Of a stretch of DNA of 25,355 bases, positions 1-7,222 are shown piece by piece. Below the pieces are notes generated by a model. The model saw nothing but the letters and a program-made list of their open reading frames with translations. It had not been told where the DNA came from and searched no databases. This stretch comes from JAUZRW01 sp964549915 (GTDB lineage: Bacteria; Chloroflexota; Anaerolineae; Aggregatilineales; Phototrophicaceae). The position numbers were made by a program, and so were the translations under genes. The stretch's first letter is position 1; each line of letters begins with the position of its first letter. The stretch covers positions 1-25,355 of the forward strand of contig CAZJWX010000072.1 in NCBI GenBank assembly GCA_964549915.1, in the 5' to 3' direction.

Positions 1-88
1 GACACCTTTTTGTTGCAATTACTCTTACAAATTTGAGGCGATTGCCCTGGCTGCGCACTTCTTGATGCGCGATTGCGCCGAGTCGTGC

Positions 89-94
89 TACAAT
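89..94 (+). promoter_or_regulatory. possible -10 box (TACAAT) for the small membrane protein
   Basis: TACAAT differs from the consensus at one position and lies 52 bp before the chosen ATG. No hexamer resembling TTGACA stands 16-18 bp upstream; TTGATG at 62-67 would need a 21-bp spacer. The call rests on the -10 box alone. Confidence 0.3.
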
Positions 95-145
95 TCAGGC
101 GTCATTGACACATGCGAAACCGACTCCCAACGAGCAGCCAACGCG

Positions 146-430
146 ATGCACTCCGTAAACGATCCTGAGCAGACAGCCGACGACTCCGTCTACGATCCAG
201 CCTACCTCGACGAGGACGACACCGATGCATGGTACGATGCGCCCTACGAGGACGAGGACACCATGCCCTATCCGGCACGCAGCCGTCGTTGGCAGATGCT
301 GCGGCTGTTCCTGCTGCTGCTGTTGATCGTGGCGGCGGCGGCCTTTGTGGTCTTCGTGCTGCTGCCGACGTTGGAAAGCTGGCTGGCGTCCCCGCCCTCG
401 CCGCAATTGCAACCCCCGGTGCAGGTCTGA
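146..430 (+). CDS. small acidic single-pass membrane protein, unknown function
   Basis: I do not recognise this 94-residue protein. The N-terminal half is very acidic, with repeated Asp/Glu/Tyr runs such as DEDDTDAWYD, then a basic PARSRRW patch. One strongly hydrophobic helix of about 23 residues (roughly 52-75) follows, then a short Pro-rich tail. The acidic part is probably cytoplasmic because the basic patch precedes the helix. I chose the ATG at 146 because a TACAAT -10-like box at 89-94 would lie inside the frame if translation began at the TTG at 62. No good Shine-Dalgarno sequence precedes 146. The TIR gene follows after 115 bp with its own -10 box, so an operon is not clear. Confidence 0.55.
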   Translation: MHSVNDPEQTADDSVYDPAYLDEDDTDAWYDAPYEDEDTMPYPARSRRWQMLRLFLLLLLIVAAAAFVVFVLLPTLESWLASPPSPQLQPPVQV

Positions 431-506
431 CCGCAGGCACGCACCTCGCCGCAGAATAGGACGCTTCTCCGCTTTCACCCATGACGGCAGGCCACGACTC
501 TACGGG

Positions 507-512
507 TATAAT
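507..512 (+). promoter_or_regulatory. -10 box (TATAAT) for the TIR membrane gene
   Basis: A perfect TATAAT lies 33 bp before the GTG start. The hexamer 17 bp upstream (ACGGCA, 484-489) matches TTGACA at only three positions. A Shine-Dalgarno-like AAGGGGG at 533-539, 6 nt before the GTG at 546, supports both the promoter position and the start. Confidence 0.5.
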
Positions 513-545
513 CAGAGAAAGAAATATTGTGTAAGGGGGCGTGGC

Positions 546-1538
546 GTGGAGAAGATTTTTGTCAGCTATCGGCGGCAGGATAACCGCTGGGCGACGGGAC
601 GCATCTCGGATCGGCTCAATCGCTGGTTCGGGGCGGAGCGCGTCTTTCGCGATATTGACGACATCGAAATCGGCAAGCACTTCCCGGAGACCATCGAAGA
701 GACCATTCGCAACAGCGCCGTGATGCTGGTCATCATCGGCGACCAATGGGCGACTCTGACGGGTGAAGATGGCACGCCGCGCATCTTGCAGCCGGGGGAC
801 TGGGTGCGCCGTGAGATCGAAATTGCACTGGACGCAGGGGTAGAAATCGTCCCGGTCTTGATCGAAGAGGCGCAGATGCCACAGCCGGAGCAGGTACCGC
901 CCAGCTTCGGCGATTTCTGCATGCGCAATGCCATCACCATCACGGACGCCAATTATGAATCGAATATGGAGCGGCTACTCGCCAAAGTGCAGGAAGACTT
1001 GATCCACGCGCAGACGGGTCTCTGGGGGAAGCTGGTGCGCCTGATGCGTCGTTACATTGTCATCGCACCGCTGGGCTTCTTGATCGGCGTGCTGCTGGCG
1101 GTCTTCATGCGCGGGATCGGCTTCGAGCAAGTGATCGCCAGCGAGTTCTACCTCTGGCCGACCTATGGCGCGTATGATGCGTCCTGGGTTAGCTGGGAGC
1201 ACGTGCACAGCTATTCAATCCTTTTCTTGCACGGCTACCTCTACGAAATCTTCACCCTGATCGCTATCGGCCTGGTGATGGTGATGGTGTACCGCATTTT
1301 CCGCGTCTTCGGCCTGATGTTGGTCTTCGGATTGGGGGCGATTCTGGGGGACATCCTGATTGTGAATGCGCTGCCGGGCGACCTCTTCGTGATTCCCGCG
1401 TTCGGCATCCGCATCGCATTCGTGGTCTTCTGGGCATTGATCGTGCAATCGGAATCGGCGCAGGCGCTCATCAACACGCTGCTGGCCTACCTGCGCAGAG
1501 CCGCCCAACCCCAACATGCCTTTGGCGATCCGCGATAG
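546..1538 (+). CDS. TIR domain protein with C-terminal membrane helices
   Basis: The 330-residue protein opens with KIFVSYRRQD, the first strand of a bacterial TIR_2-type domain. The domain runs to about residue 150. The BB-loop region is around 36-48 and a VMLVIIG strand lies near 59-65. The segment DWVRREIEIAL (85-95) places Glu90 where TIR NADases carry their catalytic glutamate (compare DWVHKE in SARM1). From about 162 to 300 there are four or five hydrophobic helices, so the TIR domain is probably held on the cytoplasmic membrane face. The GTG start is chosen from the AAGGGGG ribosome site and the immediate start of the TIR strand. NAD+ cleavage is inferred from family knowledge; a signalling or scaffold role remains possible. 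No STING, SAVED, Thoeris or other recognised defence partner is adjacent. Confidence 0.8.
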   Translation: MEKIFVSYRRQDNRWATGRISDRLNRWFGAERVFRDIDDIEIGKHFPETIEETIRNSAVMLVIIGDQWATLTGEDGTPRILQPGDWVRREIEIALDAGVEIVPVLIEEAQMPQPEQVPPSFGDFCMRNAITITDANYESNMERLLAKVQEDLIHAQTGLWGKLVRLMRRYIVIAPLGFLIGVLLAVFMRGIGFEQVIASEFYLWPTYGAYDASWVSWEHVHSYSILFLHGYLYEIFTLIAIGLVMVMVYRIFRVFGLMLVFGLGAILGDILIVNALPGDLFVIPAFGIRIAFVVFWALIVQSESAQALINTLLAYLRRAAQPQHAFGDPR

Positions 1539-1554
1539 CCCCGCCGTGCGTGAG

Positions 1555-1640
1555 CCTCCCCTCATCCCCAGCCCTTTGGCGAAAAGGAGCCAGGAAACGG
1601 CCTTCAGGGGGAGAAAGTTCTCGTCCCCGGTGGGAACGGG
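1555..1640. repeat. GC-rich intergenic sequence resembling a dispersed non-coding element
   Basis: The gap between the TIR and MazG genes contains G- and C-run sequence (CCTCCCCTCATCCCC on the left, CAGGGGGAGAAAG on the right). It resembles the GC-run intergenic boilerplate seen elsewhere in the window but lacks the exact 13-nt core found at 4927, 4960, 6801 and 11291. Membership in the same family is uncertain. Confidence 0.25.
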
Positions 1641-1690
1641 GTCGGGCGTGCCCGCGAAACGCCGCCGTTCCTGACCGGGCGGGATTTTGC

Positions 1691-1696
1691 TATGAT
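1691..1696 (+). promoter_or_regulatory. -10 box (TATGAT) for the mazG-like gene
   Basis: TATGAT lies 33 bp before the ATG at 1730. The hexamer TTCCTG (1668-1673) is 17 bp upstream and matches the -35 consensus weakly. GAGG at 1717-1720 is the likely ribosome site, 9 nt before the ATG. Confidence 0.4.
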
Positions 1697-1729
1697 GTGA
1701 GCGCATCGCAAAGCAAGAGGGAACCCCAC

Positions 1730-3178
1730 ATGACCATCACCATCGTCGGACTCGGTCCCGGCTCCGTTGACGATCTCTCGCTGCGGGCATGGCGCACCCT
1801 GGAAGCCGCGCAGACGGTGTACCTGCGCACTGAGCGGCATCCCTGCGTGCCACATTTGCCGCAGACCCCAACCTACCACAGCTTCGATTCGGTCTATGAA
1901 ACGACCGAGGTCTTCGAAGATGTCTACCGCCAGATCACCGAGCGACTGCTGAAGGCGGCGCAAACGGGGGATGTCGTCTACGCCGTGCCGGGTGATCCCT
2001 TCGTAGGCGAAAGCACCACACAGCATCTGTTGAGCGCGGCGCAAGCGGGCGCTGTTGCGGTGGAAATCGTCAGCGGCATCAGCTTTGTGGAGCCATCCCT
2101 GCGTGCCCTGGGGGTGGATGCCCTGGACGGCTTACAAATCCTGGATGGGCTGACGGTCGCCGCCATGCATCATCCGCCGCTCAATCCACAGTATCCGGCG
2201 CTGCTGGGGCAGGTCTACAGCCGACAGGTTGCCAACGACATCAAGCTGACGTTGATGAACCAGTACCCCGACGACTTCCCCGTGACGCTGCTGCACGGCG
2301 CGGGCACCGATGACGCCCATCTGGAATCAGTGCCGCTCTACGAAATTGACCGCAGCGAATACATCCAGCACCTGACCTCACTCTACGTTCCCGCTCTGGG
2401 TGAATACAGCAGCTTTGAGTCCTTCCAGGAAGTGATCGCCCATTTGCGCGCGCCGGAGGGTTGCCCCTGGGATCGCAAACAGACACACGAATCGCTGCGC
2501 CCCTATCTCATCGAAGAGGCGTACGAAGTGCTGGAAGCCATCGACGAGGGCGATTGGGAGGCGCTGGCGGGGGAACTCGGTGACCTGCTGCTGCAAATCG
2601 TGCTGCACACGCAAATTGCCACCGAATACGGCGAATTCTACATGGGCGATGTGCTGGAGCACGTCAATCGCAAGATGATCCGGCGGCATCCGCATGTGTG
2701 GGGCACGGTGGATGTGGAGGGCGACGCTGACAGGGTGCTCGTCAACTGGGAAGAAATCAAGAAGCGCGAGAAGGCCGCGAATGGCGAAGCCCCGCGTCAA
2801 TCCTTGCTGGATGGTGTGCCCAGGGGTGCCCCGGCGCTGATGGTCGCCTACAAATACACGCACAAGGCCGCCAAAGTCGGTTTTGACTGGCCTGACCCCG
2901 GCGGCGTGGAAGACAAAGTGCGCGAAGAACTGGATGAGATTCTGGCGGAGGCCGACCCGCAGGCCAAAGCCGCCGAGATCGCCGATTTGATGTTCGTGCT
3001 GGTGAATTGGTTGCGCTGGCTCGGCGTGGATGATCCTGAAAGTTTGATGCGCGGTGTGAATGCCAAATTCCGCCGCCGCTTCGAATACATTGAGCAGCAC
3101 GCCCCGCGCGACCTCTCCGAAATGACGCTCGAAGAAATGGACGCCCTCTGGGACGCCGCCAAACAGAGCGGATTGTGA
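1730..3178 (+). CDS. mazG: YabN-like tetrapyrrole methylase / MazG nucleotide pyrophosphohydrolase fusion
   Basis: This 482-residue protein has the length and order of Bacillus YabN. An N-terminal SAM-dependent tetrapyrrole-methylase-type domain (about 1-225) shows VGLGPG at the start and YAVPGDPFVGEST as its second glycine motif. A MazG unit follows: GCPWD at 244-248, the metal-binding EExxE as E262/E263/E266, and ELGD at 282-285. A second MazG-like half is present near the C-terminus (REELDEI, then EIADLMF). MazG proteins hydrolyse NTPs to NMP and pyrophosphate and remove non-canonical or excess nucleotides. The methylase substrate in such fusions is not established. The ATG at 1730 is chosen over upstream in-frame codons because the conserved VGLGPG strand begins right after it and a GAGG site precedes it. 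Confidence 0.93.
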   Translation: MTITIVGLGPGSVDDLSLRAWRTLEAAQTVYLRTERHPCVPHLPQTPTYHSFDSVYETTEVFEDVYRQITERLLKAAQTGDVVYAVPGDPFVGESTTQHLLSAAQAGAVAVEIVSGISFVEPSLRALGVDALDGLQILDGLTVAAMHHPPLNPQYPALLGQVYSRQVANDIKLTLMNQYPDDFPVTLLHGAGTDDAHLESVPLYEIDRSEYIQHLTSLYVPALGEYSSFESFQEVIAHLRAPEGCPWDRKQTHESLRPYLIEEAYEVLEAIDEGDWEALAGELGDLLLQIVLHTQIATEYGEFYMGDVLEHVNRKMIRRHPHVWGTVDVEGDADRVLVNWEEIKKREKAANGEAPRQSLLDGVPRGAPALMVAYKYTHKAAKVGFDWPDPGGVEDKVREELDEILAEADPQAKAAEIADLMFVLVNWLRWLGVDDPESLMRGVNAKFRRRFEYIEQHAPRDLSEMTLEEMDALWDAAKQSGL

Positions 3179-3238
3179 GCCGAACGGGACGAACATCCAC
3201 ATTAAACCATGCGCAAACGCGGGATTTCGGCGGCGTCC

Positions 3239-3264
3239 GCATGTGATATGCTGAAGTATCATGC
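3239..3264 (+). promoter_or_regulatory. imperfect dyad just upstream of the pyruvate kinase gene
   Basis: GCA-TG-TGATA, an 8-nt loop, then TATCA-TGC form an 8-bp stem with a 2-nt bulge, ending 20 bp before the GTG start. It could be an operator or a weak leader hairpin. The TATGCT inside the left arm and loop (3247-3252) could also be a -10 box. Confidence 0.25.
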
Positions 3265-3284
3265 GGTAGAATCGGAGTCTTCTT

Positions 3285-4790
3285 GTGAACAAAGTTAATG
3301 ATCTTATTTCAGACAGCGGTCTGACACCTGCCGCGACCCTGCTGCATGAACTCCTGGCCCTGCGCGAAGATACCCTGCGCAGCGCCGCGCCGCTCTACGA
3401 ACGCTGGTCGCGTGATGTCACCGCCGAACGGGAGCACTTTCGCCAGAGCATCGAGAACCTGGCACACTACCTGGCCCTGCGCAAACATGACCTGCGCGAT
3501 TTGCAGGATGCCTTGCGTCCTTGGGGCCTCTCTTCGTTGGGGCGCATCGAAGCCCAGGTACTGCCCAATCTGGATGCCGTGCTCGTGACGCTGGCACAAA
3601 TGGCGGGCGAACAGCCGCAGACCCTGCCCGAACGCCCGCACCTGGATGCCTTCTACCGGGGGGACAACCTGCTGCGCAAAGAGACCGCCGCCATCTTCGG
3701 CAAACGGCCTGCACAGCGCCGCGTGCGCATGATGGTCACGCTGCCTTCGCCCGCTGCCGATGATCCCGAACTGGTGCGGAGGTTGGTCGAAGGTGGCATG
3801 GATATTGCCCGCATCAACTGTGCGCACGATGACGCTGCCGCCTGGGAGCGCATGATTGCACACCTGCGTGCCGCCACCGAGGCGACCGGACGTGCCTGCA
3901 AGGTGGCGATGGATCTGGGTGGCCCCAAATCGCGCACGGCGAAGGTGCTGCTGCCCGACTCCGTCCGCCTGCACAACGGCGACACCATTCTGCTGCGCAC
4001 TGACGAACCCGATGAGTCCCTGCCGTACCCGGTGCAGATGCAGTGTACGCTCTCCGAAGCCCTGGAGCAGGTACAGGTCGGCGAGGCGGTCTGGTTCGAC
4101 GATGGCAAGCTCGGCACACAGGTCATCGAACGGCTGCCAGAAGGCGTCTTGCTGCGTGTGGAGCACGCCCGCGCCAAAGGCGAACGCATCCGGGAAGACA
4201 AGGGCATCAACTTCCCGGATACCGACCTCGTTCTCGATCCGCTGACGCCCAAAGACCTGCAAGACCTGGATTTCGTGGTTCAACACACGGACATCATCAA
4301 CTACTCCTTTGTGCAGAAGCCGGAAGATGTACGGCACTTGCAGGCGGAGATCCAGCGCCGCAAGCCCCCGCACGAAATCGGCCTCGTGCTGAAGATCGAG
4401 ACCGCTGCCGCGATCAAGAATCTGCCGGGGATGATCGTCGCGGCGGGAAGCCAACAGCCGGTCGGCGTGATGATCGCACGCGGCGACCTCGCCGTCGAAA
4501 TCGGCTTCGAGCGACTGGCGGAGATGCAGGAGGAAATCCTCTGGATCAGCGAAGCCGCCCATGTCCCGGTCATCTGGGCGACGCAGGTGCTGGAAACCCT
4601 CGCCAAGAAAGGCCGCCCCTCCCGCGCAGAAGTCACGGATGCGGCGATGTCCGAGCGGGCGGAGTGCGTCATGCTGAACAAGGGCGATTACATCCTGGAA
4701 GCCATCGACATCCTGGACGGCATCCTCACGCGCATGGAAAAACACCAGCGCAAGAAGGTGGCTCGTCTGCGTGCCCTGCGCAGTTGGTGA
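3285..4790 (+). CDS. pyk: pyruvate kinase variant with N-terminal extension and no C-terminal domain
   Basis: The 501-residue protein carries the catalytic barrel of pyruvate kinase, which makes pyruvate and ATP from phosphoenolpyruvate and ADP. Visible motifs are ARINCAH (175-181), MDLGGPKSRT (209-218), the B-domain segment FDDGKL (271-276), KIE with catalytic Lys370, ARGD (398-401) and WATQVLE (431-437). Residues 1-135 form a helical extension with LAHYLALRKHDL and GLSSLGR, seen in a known subgroup of long bacterial pyruvate kinases. The chain ends soon after MLNKGDY, so the usual allosteric C-terminal domain is absent. Leu211 and Lys215 stand where K+-dependent enzymes have Thr113 and Glu117. 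The GTG start has GGAG 7 nt upstream. It could be a pyruvate-kinase-like protein with another substrate. Confidence 0.85.
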   Translation: MNKVNDLISDSGLTPAATLLHELLALREDTLRSAAPLYERWSRDVTAEREHFRQSIENLAHYLALRKHDLRDLQDALRPWGLSSLGRIEAQVLPNLDAVLVTLAQMAGEQPQTLPERPHLDAFYRGDNLLRKETAAIFGKRPAQRRVRMMVTLPSPAADDPELVRRLVEGGMDIARINCAHDDAAAWERMIAHLRAATEATGRACKVAMDLGGPKSRTAKVLLPDSVRLHNGDTILLRTDEPDESLPYPVQMQCTLSEALEQVQVGEAVWFDDGKLGTQVIERLPEGVLLRVEHARAKGERIREDKGINFPDTDLVLDPLTPKDLQDLDFVVQHTDIINYSFVQKPEDVRHLQAEIQRRKPPHEIGLVLKIETAAAIKNLPGMIVAAGSQQPVGVMIARGDLAVEIGFERLAEMQEEILWISEAAHVPVIWATQVLETLAKKGRPSRAEVTDAAMSERAECVMLNKGDYILEAIDILDGILTRMEKHQRKKVARLRALRSW

Positions 4791-4926
4791 TGGCGTTTCA
4801 CGAGGTCCGCCAGCAGTAAGCCAGGTGCCGATCACGGACGACAGGGGGATTGCCTCAAGCCGTGCATGGTGTATTCCCCATGCTCCCCCTTGCGTCCCCC
4901 ACTGCGTAGGGGAAACCAGTCTCCCG

Positions 4927-4974
4927 TTGCGCAGCGGGGGGAGTTAGAGGGGGGAGAACTTGCACAGCGGGGAG
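4927..4974 (+). repeat. two copies of a GC-run intergenic repeat core
   Basis: TTGCGCAGCGGGG (4927-4939) and TTGCACAGCGGGG (4960-4972) are followed by G-rich sequence, the first by GAGTTAGAGGGG. The same core recurs at 6801 and 11291, always between genes and always on the + strand. Confidence 0.6.
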
Positions 4975-4983
4975 TGATTCTGG

Positions 4984-5041
4984 CCTTTCCTTTGTGTTCT
5001 TTGTGACTTTGTAGTTCAAGCATTTTGCAGCGATTGCCCTG
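4984..5041 (-). repeat. dispersed intergenic repeat, copy 1
   Basis: Read on the minus strand this begins CAGGGCAATCGCTGCAAAAT, runs through GAACTACAAAGTCACA and ends in an ACAAAG-rich tail. It matches 20484-20541 read on the plus strand at nearly every position over the first 40 bases. A shorter partial match (GCGATTGCCCTG, 38-49) lies at the left end of the window. Confidence 0.7.
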
Positions 5042-5059
5042 TCACGGACGAACCGACGT

Positions 5060-5088
5060 TTGGCGCGTGGTGTGCCCATCGGTATAAT
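5060..5088 (+). promoter_or_regulatory. promoter of the PH-like membrane protein / oxidoreductase operon
   Basis: TTGGCG (5060-5065), a 17-bp spacer and a perfect TATAAT (5083-5088) form one of the best sigma-70-type promoters in the window. Transcription would start near 5095, about 42 nt before the ATG. Confidence 0.65.
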
Positions 5089-5136
5089 GGCTGACGAATG
5101 TGTACATTAGTCCTGAAATGAAACGTATCCATCATC

Positions 5137-5706
5137 ATGATGAAGCAACCGCTGACGTATGCCCACCCGCAGCCCTGGCAGCTTCGCGCTCAGCGCATCC
5201 TCGCCCTGTTGACAATGGGGTTGGGAGTCCTGGGTGCTGTCGTGCTGGGGATCATCGCCGTGCTGCTGCCTGCGCCGCTCTTCGCCATCATGGGTGTGCT
5301 GGTGCTGCTGCTGCTAGCGCCCGTCCTCTGGATGCTGGTGGGGACGCCACCCGTCACCCTGGGGGATGAGGGCCTGACCCTGCACGAATTCACCGGGAAG
5401 GCACGCCGGGTTCCCTGGGGTGCCGTCGAATCGGTGCAGATGTACCCCTTGCTGCCGACCGAACAGCATGAAGTGCTGCGCCGCCTGCTGCTGGGGCGCA
5501 AGCAGTACCGCCCGGCTGAGGGCATCATGCTGGTTGTACCCGCGCTGCCCTGGCCCTATCGCATCGGCGGATTCTTCGCCGGGCAGGGCAGCCGCCCGAT
5601 TGTCGCCCTCACCAGCCGCACCCATCAACACTATCCCGAACTGGTGCGAGCCATCGCCCAGACCATCCCCGACGTTCACCTGAATCACGAGGAGCCAGCC
5701 GCATGA
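5137..5706 (+). CDS. small two-helix membrane protein with PH-like soluble part
   Basis: The 189-residue protein has two adjacent hydrophobic helices (about 17-43 and 48-68). A soluble part contains VTLGDEGLTLHEF and RRVPWGAVESVQ, which resemble the strand pattern of bacterial PH-like domains in membrane proteins. This assignment is inference from pattern; no catalytic motif is visible. Two ATG codons (5137, 5140) stand together without a clear Shine-Dalgarno sequence, and I use the first. The stop overlaps the next gene's start as ATGA (5703-5706), which implies translational coupling with the oxidoreductase. Confidence 0.75.
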   Translation: MMKQPLTYAHPQPWQLRAQRILALLTMGLGVLGAVVLGIIAVLLPAPLFAIMGVLVLLLLAPVLWMLVGTPPVTLGDEGLTLHEFTGKARRVPWGAVESVQMYPLLPTEQHEVLRRLLLGRKQYRPAEGIMLVVPALPWPYRIGGFFAGQGSRPIVALTSRTHQHYPELVRAIAQTIPDVHLNHEEPAA

Positions 5707-6710
5707 CCCCGGAGACCTATCGCAAAGTCGTCGTCCAGCAGACCGGACGCGATCCGCATGAGGCGCTGAAGGTTGTCGAAGTCCCTTTGGGGCGACCGGG
5801 GCCGGGCGAACTACTGGTGCGCAATCACTACGCGGGTGTGAATTACACCGACCTCGCTGCCATGATGGGGCTGACCGACGACAGCCAGCACACGCCCTTC
5901 GATTTTGGCGCGGAGGCCGCCGGGGAAGTGCTCGCCGTCGGCAGCGGAGTGACTGATTTCAAGCCGGGGGATATGGTGCTAACGGCGCTGCAAGGCAACG
6001 GCTACCGCGAATACTCGCGCATCGCCCAGCAGTTCGCCCTCAAAGTCCCGGCGATGAAACCCGAATACGTGGGCCTCTACATCAGCGGATCAGCGGCCAA
6101 AATCGCCGTGGATACGGTCGCGCAGATCGGCAGCGGGCAAACGGTACTGGTGACGGTCGGCATCGGGGCGATGGGACACTACATCGTGCAGCTTGCCAAA
6201 CGCGCCGGGAACACGGTGGTCACCACCTGCGGCAACCCGGACGAGGCCGCCATCCTGCACGAGTTGGGTGCGGATCGGGTGATTGTGCGCTCGCAGGAAG
6301 ATGCGGCGGCGGTCATTGCGGCGGAATACGAAGATGCACTGAATGTGGTCTTCGAAGGCTTCGGTGGCGAAATCCTGGATGCTGCCCTGCAACAGGCTGC
6401 GCCGCGTGCGACCTTCGTCCTGCTGGAAACGCTCCTGGAACATTTCCGGGGTGGGGACAACCTGCACCAGGTGGACTTTTACCAGACGATCATCCGCAAG
6501 AGCGCTCGCGTCCTGGGTTTCACCATGAGCGACTACGCCCAGCATTTCGTATTGGAAGCCGCCAAGATGCTCGACTTCTACGAGCGCGGTGAAATCCGTA
6601 CCGTGCTGGATCGCGCCAGCTTCCGCGGGGTGGACTCTGTGCCCGATGCGCTGACACACTTGATGAGCGGCAAGGGGTACGGCAAGACGTTGGTACACCT
6701 GCGCGATTGA
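5703..6710 (+). CDS. zinc-independent MDR oxidoreductase (quinone oxidoreductase / ZADH2-like)
   Basis: This 335-residue protein is a medium-chain dehydrogenase/reductase. YAGVNYTDLAA (43-53) and FGAEAAGEVLAVG (68-80) are the N-terminal catalytic-fold motifs. GIGAMG (153-158), inside VLVTVGIGAMGHYIVQLAK, is the nucleotide-binding turn of the Rossmann domain. The Cys/His zinc ligands of alcohol dehydrogenases are missing, as in the NADPH-dependent quinone oxidoreductase and prostaglandin reductase 3 branch. The likely reaction is NADPH-dependent reduction of a quinone or an activated double bond; the substrate cannot be read from sequence. Translation is probably coupled to the upstream membrane protein through ATGA. 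Confidence 0.88.
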   Translation: MTPETYRKVVVQQTGRDPHEALKVVEVPLGRPGPGELLVRNHYAGVNYTDLAAMMGLTDDSQHTPFDFGAEAAGEVLAVGSGVTDFKPGDMVLTALQGNGYREYSRIAQQFALKVPAMKPEYVGLYISGSAAKIAVDTVAQIGSGQTVLVTVGIGAMGHYIVQLAKRAGNTVVTTCGNPDEAAILHELGADRVIVRSQEDAAAVIAAEYEDALNVVFEGFGGEILDAALQQAAPRATFVLLETLLEHFRGGDNLHQVDFYQTIIRKSARVLGFTMSDYAQHFVLEAAKMLDFYERGEIRTVLDRASFRGVDSVPDALTHLMSGKGYGKTLVHLRD

Positions 6711-6713
6711 CGA

Positions 6714-6726
6714 GCGGGTCACCCGC
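6714..6726 (+). terminator. short perfect hairpin directly after the oxidoreductase stop
   Basis: GCGGGT, one C, then ACCCGC form a perfect inverted repeat beginning 4 bp after the stop codon. There is no T-run behind it, so intrinsic termination is uncertain. Confidence 0.35.
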
Positions 6727-6800
6727 GCCGGGTGCTGGAAGCCGCTGCGCAAGCTCCCTCCTTGTGCCCGCTCGCCGCGTGGGGGAGGCCCGTTTTCTGC

Positions 6801-6813
6801 TTGCGCAGCGGGG
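6801..6813 (+). repeat. GC-run intergenic repeat core, third copy
   Basis: TTGCGCAGCGGGG is identical to the copy at 4927-4939. Here it is followed by TGTACGG instead of a G-run, so this copy keeps less of the flanking element. Confidence 0.5.
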
Positions 6814-6990
6814 TGTACGGCAGGTCACAGCCCCCTCCCTACAGAATGCCCCCTGTTGCAACGGCACAACGTCCACGCCCCATGTCACGGCCAAAGCTGC
6901 TGAAATGCACAGATGTCTCGCCCGCTATTCTGGCTCACTCCCACACCGTTCACAGTTTGGGGCGATCCCCCTGCCCATTGCCCCGGCAGC

Positions 6991-7019
6991 TTTCCAACAT
7001 GCCGCACTTGCCGTATAGT
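6991..7019 (+). promoter_or_regulatory. promoter of the DUF4013-type membrane gene
   Basis: TTTCCA (6991-6996), a 17-bp spacer and TATAGT (7014-7019) match the consensus at four and five positions. Transcription would start near 7026, giving a leader of about 197 nt. Confidence 0.55.
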
Positions 7020-7063
7020 TTAGGAAGCCACTGGCGTGGATTTGCCATTCCACTTCTCACACA

Positions 7064-7189
7064 AACCAACCCGTGTTGAGGCCAGGAAAGGCTAGAAGGG
7101 ACACCTTGTCCAGATAAGATGACAACACGGCTGGTCACAAGCGGGTAGCCTGTCCCGGCAGAAGCACCACCCGCTGCGATCAGTTGGTT
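7064..7189 (+). ncRNA. candidate structured 5' leader RNA (three-way junction)
   Basis: Complementary arms nest into a three-way junction. AACCAAC (7064-7070) pairs with GTTGGTT (7183-7189). Inside it, CCGTGTTG (7071-7078) pairs with CAACACGG (7123-7130), and AGCGGGT (7140-7146) pairs with ACCCGCT (7169-7175). The first inner arm directly abuts the outer stem, allowing coaxial stacking. Smaller elements are GGACA-CCT-TGTCC (7099-7111), GCC-N6-GGC at 7081-7092 and again at 7148-7159, and upstream GTGGA/TCCAC (7036-7052). It lies between a promoter and a strong ribosome site. I compared it by eye with TPP, cobalamin, SAM, FMN, c-di-GMP, ydaO, fluoride, SRP and RNase P signatures and found no match. 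A regulatory role is inference. Confidence 0.5.
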
Positions 7190-7222
7190 GCTGGCGCGCA
7201 TTCGTCGAAGGAGGCACTTCCA

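Larger units (their letters stand above)
4791..5136. other. 346-bp intergenic region with repeats and a promoter
   Basis: I see no gene here. It holds two copies of the 13-nt core TTGCNCAGCGGGG within a GC-run element (about 4890-4975), one copy of an AT-richer dispersed repeat (4984-5041), and the promoter of the next operon (5060-5088). Confidence 0.7.
6711..7222. other. 512-bp intergenic region with repeat, promoter and structured leader
   Basis: No protein gene is convincing here. In order it holds a hairpin after the oxidoreductase gene, a GC-run repeat core at 6801-6813, about 170 bp in which I see nothing, a promoter at 6991-7019, and a leader with extensive inverted repeats from 7036 to 7189 before the strong ribosome site at 7208-7214. 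Confidence 0.7.

Noticed and set aside
3267..3272. TAGAAT as a -10 box for the pyruvate kinase gene
   Set aside because: It lies 12 bp before the start and almost touches the GGAG ribosome site, so the transcript would lose that site.
3309..4835. 508-codon frame antisense to the pyruvate kinase gene
   Set aside because: Composition is dominated by His, Gln and Arg and no domain is visible; the plus strand carries a full set of catalytic motifs.
4984..5016. ACAAAG-rich stretch as a CRISPR-like or tandem array
   Set aside because: Only a few imperfect short units without spacers; it is better explained as the tail of a dispersed repeat.
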